Assembly (NCBI GenBank): GCA_009869945.1
Contig: WIXG01000723.1
Location: 1-24,666, forward strand
Source of the DNA: Mesaphorura yosii
Lineage: Eukaryota; Arthropoda; Collembola; Poduromorpha; Tullbergiidae
Direction of reading: 5' to 3'
DNA: 24,666 bases
Part shown: one piece after another, positions 9,956-20,737 of the stretch
How positions within the stretch are numbered: the first letter of the stretch is position 1
Layout of the letters: each line of letters begins with the position of its first letter
Notes under the pieces: generated by a model
Told to the model about the DNA's origin: nothing
Seen by the model: only the letters and a program-made list of their open reading frames with translations
The model's database searches: none
Made by a program: the position numbers and the translations under genes

Positions 9956-12900
9956 TTAATTGCTTCCAGCCAGCCTGCTCTTGTCGGTCGTCAGCATGTT
10001 CTCGAGCTCAGCGTCCAGGAACATGTTGCTGGTTGGATCCTCGAAGAAATGCGTGTCATCCTCCGCCAGTTCGAAGAGACACGGGTTGTATGCCGTAAGT
10101 TCATTTCCAAGAAGCGGTGCTTGATTCCCGTCTGAAACCAAATGCCGCAAATCTTAATAAATTCCTGACCTACCCACCTGCCAAATTAATTACTAATTAA
10201 TACGCTTACCTGGCGTAACAAGATCATCGTTTTTCTCGTCCTTCGTGACCAAATCAGTGTCCGATGCAAAAAGCTGAAAAGGAAAGCGACAAAGACAGCT
10301 ATAAAATCTGCGCTCACTTGACAGCTCAAAGCAAAGATGTCAGTTGTTAGGGACAGACAAAGTAGAGAAACAGTTATTGTTCATGAAATGATAAGAAAAT
10401 AGCAAGGCAAGAGCAGCGGGACTCAGAAAGCGATTCCGAGCCCCAAAGGCGTGTACTGATTTTTACTCACGGTAAGAATGTTGTTACTTGGACTACTTAC
10501 TCCAGTCAGAGTGGAGGGGTCAAAGTTGTATTGGGCCCCCATTAACAATTCACGCAAGTTGTCGAGCGCACTTTGAGTCTGGCCCAAATGCCCATCGAGT
10601 TCTTCACTGCAATTAGCAATTTAATGAAAATATCATAATAAAAGTAATTTTACAAGGCAAGCCGGGTCAGAAAATTCCTGGGCACAGTGCAGCAGACAAC
10701 TTACGCGAGGAACAATTTCGGAGTTTCGGAGCTGGATGTTGTGACAGTTTGAACTGGAGCCTGAAACTGACTCGTATTCATGTTCATATTTCCATTGCTC
10801 GGGTTGGTTGGTGGATCTGGAGTAGTCCTAGGAGCCGGGGCAGGCGCAGGATCCGGTGTGCCAGGAGCCGGTGTGCCAGGAGCCGAGGTGGGCTGGGTGA
10901 TAATTTGTTCTTGAACTTGTCCCTGTCCTTGGCTCTGATCCAAGATCTCGCTGTGAAAGTTCCAATCATCAATGATTACAGTAAGTGCTTCACAATGTTG
11001 CAATGGATGCACTCAGATGCATTAGTTTTCTGAAAACTTACGTCACGAATAAATTTGGATCAGTGTTCGACAAGGTAAAGTTTTGATCATCCACAACAAC
11101 GACAGGTTCGTCGCCATCTGCCAATTCGGTGACGTCTTGTATAACCGCACCCGTCGTCTTCGGTTTCTGTGAAGCAGAGGCAGAGGGATCGGTAATTTTA
11201 TTGTCCATTTACAATCAGCATCCACGTGCGCGTTTCACTTACTTTTCCGGATCGGGCCACTTTGCTATCCTTCAATGACTCGTCTGTATCATTCAACATT
11301 AACGGCAACCGCCGTTTGAAGCCAATCCGATGAGATTGTGATGACATCATGCTCACGAGGAATTGGATCAACTGTTACAGGAACGAATATGTGTTAATTC
11401 TGTTAATTTACTAATTCAGTCATTCTTTTCGTTATTTCGGATGAATGGAACTTACTTTGCTAACGATTTGCTGTTGCTTCGCATGTTTTTGTCTCAATGA
11501 TGCCAATTCAGACCAAAGCGCCTCGTTTTCGCGTCGTATTTGAAGCAGTTTGTTGTCCATCGACTCCTGTCGTCCCTTCATTTGATGGACATCCATGAGA
11601 ACCTGAAAAGGAAATCGGTTAATTTTGTCTTTCTCAAATTGCATGCAGCTTGCCATTAAACAGAGATGGAAGATCGGATGCAACATGCAAGAGCGAAAGA
11701 GAATAGCATAAAATATAAATGAAATGGCTCCAAAAGTTTTACGAGCTGAATAATTTAGAAAATTCAAAACTCAAGTCCTTCGGACACCACCGACATTACT
11801 GGTCGCTGACGTTAAAAATTGACCACTCGAAAAACTTTTGGAGCCATTTTGTTTCACCTTGTTGTATGTGTCTGGCCTGAGCCTCGACTCGTCAAACTTT
11901 GCCGATGACACCTGCGAGCAAACAAGGTTAAGCATTATTAGTAGAAGTCCTTAAGCCATCACGGCCATTATCCTCAAAAACAATAAATCTAAGGAGCTCA
12001 CTTTTCTTTTGATCAGCTCCAGCGAGTCTTCGTGTCCCTGAAGGAAAAATGGATGCGCAAATTCCATTTCGTCCTTTTCTACTCGGAGCCCTCCATGCTC
12101 GACGGATACGACTTTGTGGAATCCATCTAAGATTTTAGAAAGAGAGAAGAATGAATGTTAACTGTAAATCTTATTGCTTCATTGCATGGAGCGAAGAACT
12201 TGAAGCAATAATTAACTTACACATATTCAGTTGACGAACGAAGCTGGCCATGTTATTGTGTTTGTAGTACAGCGGCAGAAGGTCGCGAGCGAAATCCGAT
12301 TGGTTGTGGATGATGAAACTATTTCCATGCTGTAAATTATAGAAGGAATGGAATTATAGGGCGGCATAAGCATTGACATATTAATTAACGGGAACAGAAT
12401 TTGTCTCATTATCCCGGTTATTAATTCTACTTCTACTCGGGGACTCTAGCTTGAATCTCGAAGTTCGGAGTCCTAATCTCTGGAAAATAAAATTCAGAAA
12501 GGCGATGCGATTGCATTGTTTTTTGGACCGTGGCGTGGGACGACGATGAATTGGTCACGTGTAAGTCCGGCCTGACATTTGGCAAGCAATACTTCCATAT
12601 ATGGCAAACGCTTGAGCATTGGGCTCTCCTGGCTTAAGGCTATTAAGGCGTCAAATCGAGTGATGACTCACAAAACGATAGCAATTGCATTGAAAACACA
12701 AAAACTCTGAACCTGAACGCTGGAGCTCTGTTACGAAAATGAAATGTTATAAACTTCAAAACTTCCTAGTGAGCCTGGCTAGTGTCCTTTATTGATTGCA
12801 CTAATTTTACTTTCTATTGTTTCTACCTAGCCTCAATTCCTTCCTGGGGACCTATTTACCAACTAACTGTTCTTACGCCAAGCTTCACACCGACACCGAT

Positions 12901-13016
12901 TTTCTTACCCTTACCTCGCTCCAGCAGATGAGATCATTAGTCGATGGGTCGTCCACAATTTTCCATAGTTTGGCCAGAAACGCAGGGACGTGGGCACCTC
13001 CATTTATCACACTCAT
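9956..13016 (-). CDS. Hsf: Heat shock factor (HSF)
   Basis: Minus-strand exons from the ATG are 13016-12915, 12329-12221, 12126-12002, 11911-11858, 11602-11456, 11371-11243, 11166-11042, 10950-10705, 10606-10501, 10273-10210 and 10131-9956. They give 460 aa with consistent phases. Residues about 7-112 are the winged-helix DNA-binding domain, with PAFLAKLW, the recognition-helix block [18 protein letters not shown] and the closing LIKRK. Residues about 127-190 form the HR-A/B trimerisation coiled coil (from [20 protein letters not shown]). A P/T/Q-rich linker with APGTP repeats follows. Residues about 346-383 resemble the HR-C zipper (LDNLRELL, then [10 protein letters not shown]), which in vertebrate HSF1 restrains trimerisation. 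The acidic C-terminus ([16 protein letters not shown]) looks like an activation domain. HSF trimerises on stress and binds nGAAn repeats upstream of chaperone genes. The frame stays open upstream of this ATG (see 13916-14268). Exon 9 has a second in-frame donor at 10470. Confidence 0.95.
11722..11849. repeat. 24-bp inverted repeat in an HSF intron
   Basis: The left arm 11722-11745 and right arm 11826-11849 are reverse complements over 24 bp with one mismatch (T/A at the fourth base from the inner end). They enclose an 80-nt loop. The outer ends read AAATGGCTCC. The right arm begins 8 nt inside the intron, next to the GTGAAA donor of the exon at 11911-11858. The unit could be a tiny MITE-like element with terminal inverted repeats, though I see no clear target-site duplication. 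It could also be an RNA hairpin acting on splicing. Confidence 0.75.
12330..12914 (-). other. HSF intron inside the DNA-binding domain
   Basis: This 585-nt phase-0 GT-AG intron separates CWSE from HGNSF in the DNA-binding domain. No exon, RNA gene or repeat was recognised in it. Confidence 0.7.
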
Positions 13017-13073
13017 CTTTTGTAACTTTAGCTCCGAGAGGTCCGGTTTCGTGTCCTCAAATTCGACTAGTTG

Positions 13074-13915
13074 CTGAAAATGAACAAAAATCGAACATTA
13101 AATCACAGCGAATCGGAGATTTTGGCAACCTAGGCTACGGCTGATTATCACTATGAGTTTGTGTGATCAATAATTTCCAATGCCTGACCTCCATTTCGGT
13201 CTTCGGATTTCGGAAGAAGCTTTGAAGTTAAAGTGCTTTGTAAAGTACTTGCAATATGATTTTGGGACCAGCTGACAACCATTTTCATAAATTATAAATA
13301 AGCATAAGCATTACCTATGCCCATCAGTTAATACATTATTAATGAACGTGACGTCATGCACCGATCGAGTGCGCCTAAGCCCAACCTATCAGATCAAAGT
13401 TACCTGCTATTGCTATGCTCTTTCTGTATCTACCTGGAATTAACAATTTGGCACACCTTCTGTCCTGTTTCGCGCTCGCCTTCACTGTATTCCATGAAAG
13501 TACAAGTACTTCAGTAAGATAGTTATACTTCTATTCTATACTCTAACTTAGACGATACCAACCAAGCTAATTAGTAAAATTCGCATATCGTATAGTGTAC
13601 TAGCACCAACACCTATTCGGCCTAATCCGAAATTGATTACTGCTCATTCAAATCATTAAGAATCATCCATGAGTCCACCAGTTTCTTTGAATCTGAGAGA
13701 TTGCCAACAAATTACTGAACTACAAACACCGACAAGCGAAGGTGGTTCGGTTCCACAAAGAGGTCAAATGAATGGACGTTTTCCAAGATGGAGGTAACGG
13801 CACGGCATGCATGAAGAACTTATCAAACTGAAACCTTAGTAGAACACCTCAACTATTCTATTCTATTCTTATTTTTCTTATCGCTATCATACTCCTTTGG
13901 TCCTGATGAACTTAC
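13074..13915 (-). other. HSF 5' intron (or upstream sequence)
   Basis: If the exon at 13916-14104 is real, this is an 842-nt phase-0 intron with a GTAAGT donor at 13915-13914 and a TTTTCAG acceptor ending at 13074. It includes a short (ATTCT)n run near 13855. I see no coding exon in it. Confidence 0.45.
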
Positions 13916-14104
13916 GATGGTAGTAAGATCAGGCGACGATGAGCGTCCAACCCCTCTGAACTGACCGGACGTCGAGATGTTGGTGGACGCCGTCGAAGAA
14001 GTGGAGGCCGTGCCCGCGCCTGTCCTCTTCTTGCTCTCCAGGTTGGAAATCGTCTTTGGGTTGCTTACCCGACCCGTAGTGGGACTTGTAAGAGGCAGCG
14101 TGAA
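13916..14104 (-). other. Possible upstream HSF exon (Ser/Thr-rich, no ATG)
   Basis: Between an AATTAG acceptor and a perfect GTAAGT donor, 63 codons stay open. They read TSPTTGRVSNPKTISNLESK and then a Ser/Thr-rich stretch ending SSSPDLTTI. They join in phase 0 to the exon starting at 13073, which adds [19 protein letters not shown] before the MSVINGG methionine at 13016. A further candidate exon at 14268-14212 (19 open codons, GTAAGT donor) also joins in phase 0. No ATG is present in any of them. They are therefore either coding exons of an N-terminally extended HSF whose first exon lies further upstream, or untranslated exons that happen to be open. Confidence 0.4.
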
Positions 14105-14268
14105 CTAATTCCACTAAATCGCTAATTAAAACTGCACAGTGACCGTCTTCACCAACTAAATCAAGCTACTATACGTTTGAACTAATGGTCAAGAGCCGAC
14201 TACCGACTTACATGCAAATAGCCACACGAAACAAGATCAAGGTACTTCCTGCTCGGTCGGTCGGAACT

Positions 14269-16110
14269 CTGGTGAAATAGAAACCGAATAATGGCCGATA
14301 GATAGTTTTAAGTGTTAAGAAAATTCCGTATCAATTCCAAGTGTGAAGAGTGCGAGAGGAGCAAACTACAAAGTAAAGTGAACCTTGACCAAGTGGTAAA
14401 AGGAAAATGAGAATTCAATGGTACGACTACCAAAGACCAACCACAGCACCAAGTACACGAATTACGTAAGCGAGGGACTAAGCGCTGCTATATAAGGATG
14501 ATTGTGCATATATACGCACAACCGAGACTGAGACCAAGAGCCGAGATCCCCAGCAGATGCAGATGCGCTTGGGGCATGTATGCTCTACGTGCACGGTGGC
14601 CGGTCTGGTCCTCTGTTAATAACGTGAGCCCCAGAACAGCACATCGCAGAAGAATTTACCACGGCTTCTCTTAGATGGAGAGAATTACATCTCTACACAG
14701 AGCCAAACTTGTTTTGCTTGCCTTGCCGGTGCAATGAATGGAGGAACTTCCACAGCTACGGGATCCTTCTCGAATGTCCTACGAATTTCGCCGGTAATTT
14801 AATTCGCAAAATTTCGCAATACACGAGTCGCCGAATCGCCGACTCCTGGGAGTTGGAAATTGATTCTGGATTCTTGGAATTCTGCGCTACTCTTCCTTCG
14901 CTTGATTTAATGACTTGGAAATCAAAAACAACAACTTCATTGAAACTTGCAGGTTTATTAGTAAAATGAGTCAACAATCGTCTCGTCTCGTTATCGCGAG
15001 GTTGTTTTTCGTTCGTTTTTCTGCGTGGATGAAAATTTTGCAGGTGAAACGGGCCTGCCGGGAACTAAGGCTGGATGGAAATCGGCTCGTGTGTGGGCGC
15101 GCGATGGAACGGAGTTTCGAGTTTACATTGCACGCCGCATGTGGGCTTCAAGCTTCATTCCCTCGAAATCGAATTCTTATCAGCTCCGGCTCCAACTCCA
15201 ACTCGTGATATGGTGACAATTGACAAAATGACACAATCGCACGGCACTCTACCGATCAGGGCCACGCGTATTTATATTTTCATTTTCTGCCCTCCAGCGC
15301 AGCTCCAGCTTGATTATCATGCAAATGACTAACATGCGCATGCCAATTAATGCCTATCAATTTGTCAATGTGTACTGAATTGCAGCAACTGCGAATTTCA
15401 ATTCGCGAATTGAGTTTGCGAAATTCCATCGTGTCGTGTTTTGTTTTCGCAGTTAAAACAGGTTTCTCGTGTCTTTCAATTCTGCCTTGTCAATACTTCT
15501 GAGATTACACTTACAGACTTCCACTTTCCATGGAACTCTGGAGCTGAGACGCGTGGAACGGAGCGACAAAGCGTTCAGGGTTCTAGCACATGAAGAATTA
15601 TCGATCTTACACACTCGTGTCGTGCCGTCGTGCCAGAAAAACGAATCAAAATACTGACAAGATTTGTCAGTTATTTCGCACAGTTGGCATTAGGCCGAAC
15701 ATTTGTTCAGTTCAGATTATTTAACTATAATTAAGCCAAAAGTCAACTACACGTTTACGTAAGTGCAACACAAAAACGATACAAGTTCAGCTGGGATTTT
15801 AAATTATGCAGGCAGGCCATTGACAGCAGAACTAAAGACAGAAACTGTATTACAATTAGGCGGATTAGAATGGAAAGCACATGAATTTAAATCGGCCATT
15901 ACTCGTGCATAATAATTTCAATGAAGATGCGGCTCGGCTCGACTCGGCTCAGGCGAGAGCAGAGATGAACGTTCAGTGTTTATTCTCCTTTTAGAAGATT
16001 CTTCCCTGAATCTTACTCGAATTCGGTCGAGTTGGAGGCTATCAGTGCAAGTGCAAGGAAATTAAGTCATTAAGGGCGGCAGCGACAGACGCAAGCAACG
16101 CAGCCCAATT
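14269..16110. other. Intergenic region between divergent HSF and pigeon
   Basis: No gene is supported. Several short open frames exist at 14709-15332 on both strands, in sequence dominated by reiterated GAATTC/TTCGCGAAT-type words, and none shows a domain. The region should contain promoters for both neighbours. TCAGTG initiator-like motifs lie at 15972-15977 and 16042-16047 on the plus strand, 140-210 nt before the pigeon ATG. A TATATAAGG lies at 14489-14497 with no gene behind it. Confidence 0.45.
15398..15413. repeat. 16-bp perfect palindrome
   Basis: TCAATTCGCGAATTGA is its own reverse complement. It lies among other GCGAAT/ATTCGC words between HSF and pigeon. It could be a dimeric factor site or a chance product of the local word bias. 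Confidence 0.6.
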
Positions 16111-16170
16111 ATGATGGCAGCGCTGGAGAAAACGACACGCCAAAATCAGTTAAAGACAGAATGTTCGTGA
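16111..16170 (+). promoter_or_regulatory. Upstream ORF before pigeon (19 codons)
   Basis: ATGATG opens at 16111 and ends with TGA at 16168-16170, 10 nt before the pigeon start. A second upstream ATG at 16161, in another frame, runs 13 codons to TAA at 16200-16202 and so overlaps the main start. If both lie in the mRNA leader they would lower or regulate pigeon translation. The leader's true 5' end is not known. Confidence 0.45.
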
Positions 16171-16180
16171 ATATTAAAAC

Positions 16181-19100
16181 ATGGAAATCATCGGCCAGAT
16201 AAGCGATTCGTTGTTGATCTGCGTAAACAACCGAAATTCGACATCACTCACGCTCGCCTCCAGCAACGACTACGATTCTGCAAGTGGAGACTCGTTCCGG
16301 CAACTCTTTCTCCTCAATTTGGACAGCGGAGATGCTGGCGCAGCAGGCTGCACGGCGGTGGCGGCTCCGTCCAACAAAAATGTGAAACTCCCGCAGAATT
16401 TGCACCCTTTCGTCTTCCTTCCGGTACTGTCAACGAATTCTCACATCATCCATGCTTCACTACAGAAGCTGGACTCGAGTTCCACGACGGTGCACGCGAT
16501 CGCAGAATTCTTTCCCGGAGCTGCCGGAGAGTGCGGCGAGGAGCCTGGGGCCACCAGTGCCCTGTACTCGTTGATGACTGTCGTGACTCACCGCTTGAAG
16601 CAGGAGCCTGATGACTCCACGAATTCGTACTACTCCGTTGTACTGTACCTCCTCGAAACCAAAGTCGATGGCGCTGGCGGCGGCGGCATCCACGGACGGC
16701 CGGCCCATGCGAAGACGAAGACTTCGAGGACAATTATCGTTGAACGATTTGAGCTCGTAAAGGAGCAGCGGCAGAAACTTCACGCTCACGTCCTGCCGTG
16801 CAACTTCGAACCAGGCGCGAGCGTGGGCGCATTGTTGACTCCAGCGAGCAGCACGAGCGACCTGGCAAATATCTGCCAACGTTTTGTGAACAGAATTCTG
16901 GTCCTACATTTGCAAGAGGGTAAGTCAAGTTTGAATCTTCTAGGCTTCCTGCTCGCCAAAGTATTGCGCTTCCTGGCTTGCTCAACCGCGAAATTTCAAT
17001 TTCAGGATTCACAATTTTCCGAGTGGAGACAACGCCTTGCTCGCCCCGCGACGATGTCACCACACGAATTTCGCAAAGAATCGAATTGCTGTCATCCGAG
17101 TGCATTCCGAAGCCATTCTGGTGGGCGCAGTGGAGCCCGACCAGCCAATTCCTGGCGTTCACACAAAGGCGGAAGGTGAGGCAATCACCTAGTATGGAAT
17201 ATCCCGGAGAATCCTCCAGCCAAACTGGCCGTGGTGCTGGTGGCAGCGGCAGCAAGCAAGAGACAGTGCGCAAGCGAGTACTCGAAATGGGCACGTTGTC
17301 CGTGTATCAGCTGCATTCGACGTATCCGCGGGAGTCCGTGGTAAGATTTTGCTCTGAGAGTTTGATTTGGCGGTTGGCAGTCGGCAGTGTCACTGGTGCG
17401 TATTTTTAATTGCAGCTCAACTTCCCACTGCCAAAATACGAAGAAGAAATCCTCACAAGCAAGCAAGAATTCTTCAAGCCGACTTGCGTTCTTGAATTTA
17501 GTCCGTTTGTGCTGGCCAGCGCGCCACCAACTCCTCAACAGCAGCTGCGGGTGCTTACAAATGCAGGGGCCGGGACAGTTTACGTTTTTCAGTTGCTGCC
17601 AACGGCCTCAAGCTCAGACTCGTCAAGCGACGACGGTGACAATCCAGCTTCTGCGCCAGCACGCGCGGCGAAGGATTCGCATTTTGTGAAGTACGTCGTT
17701 CACATTCTTCACCACAATCGATCGCTCTCCGGTAAAGTGACGTGTCAGCCAAATCTCATTCACGGCGCATACCACGTGCGAGTGGATGCCTGTCTGATTA
17801 AGGACGGCCAATTTCTCGTGATTGTTGGATGGCCGCTTTTCGTACACGTTCTCGACGTAGGAGCCGACCACGAGCCAAGCCATCACCTGATTTTTAATAC
17901 GACCTCGGCTTTGCTTTCGTTTTTGCCGGCCACGGTCTCCGTCGCCGTAAAGGAGCCTTCGACCATTTCTCTGGCGATGCTTTGCTCTGCGAGGGTAAAA
18001 AGATCGTCAGCGGCAGCTGAGCATTCATTCCAAATCGTTTTCAACATCGCCAACGTCAACAACAACCTTCAAGTCCATTGCGTCGATCTGAATTCATCCT
18101 TCCTTCTTCCGCTGTTGGCGGTGGCGAAGTCGGACACGCAATTTCAAATTAACGTCCTCCATTTTCTGATGATTCACGTGGGCGATTTGAACGCAGCGAA
18201 GCGGGTAAGCGCAGTGGATTCATTTTTCTTGTGGTCGAGGATCTTTTCAAGCGAGCATGCACGCACACGCACTGATTTTTGCCGCAGATGATTTACAATG
18301 CTGGCCATTCGTCAGAAAACGTGTGGCTCTCCAAATTATTCCAAGAATTCCTCGTCTCCCACTCGTTCGCACTGACCAGGAAGCAAATGCAGCCTAGTAC
18401 GAAGCGATTTCTTCATCTGCTTCCGTATTGCCCGGCGCCGCCGGCGAAGGAAACCTGCTACGAGCGCGTACGTGAAGAATAGTTGCATTAACACGTTGAA
18501 TTCAAGTTGTAACGTTACTTTTTCGCTCCAATTCAGGCCGATTTCAAGCTGGAGCTCAAGCCGAGCCTCGTCCAAGTCTCAAGCATGCTGCTTTCACCAA
18601 GTCAGCGGATTTTCCCGCACACCGTGACTGATTTGTGGACTGCGCTTTGGGAGCTGAGCGATTTTCTCGGTAAAAACAAAAGATTCTCACACAAAACGAT
18701 CGCTGACAAATTACTCATTTCATTACAATGCTACAAGGTAAGCTTAAACCTAGCACTGGTACTTAATTAAATGAAATCGACGCTGACGCTGACCTAATTC
18801 TATTATTTTATTGTTTTCACTCACGCTCACGCTGCTACGCAGCCGGAAGTGCTGTCTCGTGCCACGACGCCAATGTCGCCGTCTTCACCGATGATTTGGT
18901 CAGCTGCGCCCGCTCTAGTCTTTGGTGGAAATGGTTCGGGTCCAGGCAGTACCGGCTTCGATCTAGCCTCACCTTTCGGTAGCGGCAGCAGCGCCGGCAA
19001 ACGAGGACAAGAACCGTGCCAGCAATTACCGTTTCTGGAGCACGAGTCATGCACGGCCAATAAACAGGAGTATGTTTACTCAATTGTAAGTAAATAATCG

Positions 19101-20244
19101 CCTATATGCAAGGACGCGCGGGCGTACGTAACGCATACTTTGAACTGTACAAATAATGCGAATTCGCAATTTATGACTTTGCAGAATTTACGCGAGCTCA
19201 GCATGCACCTCCTGAAGGAAAGGAAGGACTGTCCGGTTCACGGCCACACGGTGGGCGGTCGATACGTCAACGCTTTGGTCGAGACGTCGAGATTCCTTTG
19301 CCTCCTGATTTGTCAAATGGTCAATCTTCCCGCCGCTGCAAGCAAGGGCAGGCCAAAGGACAAAGGCTTTCGATTAATGTAAGCCAAGGCTGACTGAAGG
19401 CGCCAGTCCAGTGCTAAATTGACAATTGTCATTTGCTTTCTACTGTCGACAGCGACTCGTTGACCCCCGAAGCCAAGGTCCGTCTCTTCCTTCTCTTCGA
19501 GCACTACTCGCTCGCCGTCGCCAAGCTCGCGTGTCCGCTCCCGAACGGCTTCACGTCCTTCTACGCGTATTTGGGCTACCGCGTCCTCCAGTACGATCAA
19601 TTCCTCTGGCACGTTCGTTCCGGGACGTTTGATCTGCAAATTGATCTCATCAAAATGATTATGGCAGGTAAACACGCATGCGATGATGACGAGATCGAGT
19701 CACAAGTCGCAAGCGCTTACAAATGCAATTTTTTTTTATTGCCAATTGCAGACTTGAACGATTCTGACAAGGCAAACGTCGACAAGAAACTGCGTCTGAC
19801 TTCGCTGCTCTCAAAATCCCGTGCCAGTCGTGTGTTGAATGGTTGGAATCACCCGAAAGCGTTCTGCATTCGTGCCAGGCAGCACTCGGCCGACCTTCTC
19901 GCTGGAAACGTCGTTTCCAACGCCCGGCGGGGCAATGCGCTCTTCAACGCACCGCACTTTAATCGAATTAAGGCGATAAACAAAGGCGACGCAAACTCGA
20001 ACGTGACGACGGCGAAATCCAATTTCACGCCTTTGGGAACGTTTTTCAGTCTGCTGGCCGCAAAAGGTGGGTTGTTTGGCAATTGAATAGTATTTTTATA
20101 TGGTCAATTTACTTATTGACTTTGTACTTTTATTGACCTGGACTTGTGTTTGTTTTCTCGCATTGCATTGCAGCAAATCCAGGCGATATTGATCTCGCGT
20201 TATTGACCGAGGCGACAATGCTCTCCATGAACATGGACGATTAA
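16181..20244 (+). CDS. GSAP: pigeon / gamma-secretase-activating protein homolog
   Basis: Plus-strand exons are 16181-16919, 17006-17340, 17416-18204, 18288-18467, 18537-18737, 18843-19085, 19185-19378, 19453-19667, 19752-20066 and 20174-20244. They give 1,093 aa with all phases consistent. Family features are WWAQWSPTSQFLAFTQ in exon 2 (human GSAP has WAQW), a VNALVETSRFL helix in exon 7, PLPNGFTSFYAYLGYRVLQY in exon 8 and NFTPLGTFFSLL in exon 9. They follow the order of the GSAP N-terminal region and C-terminal domain. Human GSAP is about 854 aa; the extra length here is low-complexity insertions, mainly an acidic/serine stretch in exon 3 and most of exon 6 (81 codons, phase 0 at both ends, so skippable). 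Human GSAP is reported to influence gamma-secretase processing of APP, and the fly homolog pigeon is tied to the linotte learning locus. No membrane segment is evident. The molecular function is uncertain even in the family. Confidence 0.85.
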
Positions 20245-20737
20245 GCGGCAAGCATCGACGTCGAAGGCGAACTCCAAGTTGTAATCAAGAATCAATACAA
20301 CTGTGATATTTTTAGACTGGATTATTTTATGACGGAATAATTTTATTTCTTCGATTGCTTCCACGTGAAACTACACCTTTATTATCGTAACGTTGCGTAG
20401 TAATAGTTGGTTGGTTAATCAAGCAACCAAACCTCATTACTTCTTCATTCACGGTCTAGGAAAATAGTATCCCGTTTAGTCTAGTCTACTGTAATTTACT
20501 TGATGGCTACGGCTAACGGCTTCGATTTAGTGAATTAATGATCTGAATCGATAAATAAGTTGAATTTGATACTGGACGAAACTAAAGACTAATGTGCAAA
20601 ACTCCAATTACGTGTAAGTACAATCAGTCAGTTTTGTGATATTTTCCTGAAACTGAAATACTAAAATCCGAAAGTTAATAACCTGAATAAACTCCGATGC
20701 ACTTATCGAACGATTGCTGTATTAATAGCTTCATTAG
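20245..20737. other. Shared 3' region of pigeon and ARMC2
   Basis: This 493-nt gap separates two convergent stop codons and shows no coding potential. A plus-strand AATAAA lies at 20686-20691. Minus-strand AATAAA hexamers lie at 20378-20383 and 20342-20347 (TTTATT on plus). If these are the sites used, the two 3' UTRs overlap by about 300 nt as antisense tails. Confidence 0.45.

Noticed and set aside
10846..10890. Short tandem repeat in HSF (15-bp unit, about two copies)
   Set aside because: It simply encodes the APGTP repeats of the HSF linker; it is noted in that gene and does not merit separate listing.
11752..11768. GAAAATTC heat-shock-element-like pair in the HSF inverted-repeat loop, read as autoregulation
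   Set aside because: Only two nGAAn units are present, and GAAnnTTC pairs are common in this AT-rich, GAATTC-rich window.
16734..17294. 186-codon frame antisense to pigeon exons 1-2
   Set aside because: It is the shadow of well-supported pigeon exons and crosses their intron.
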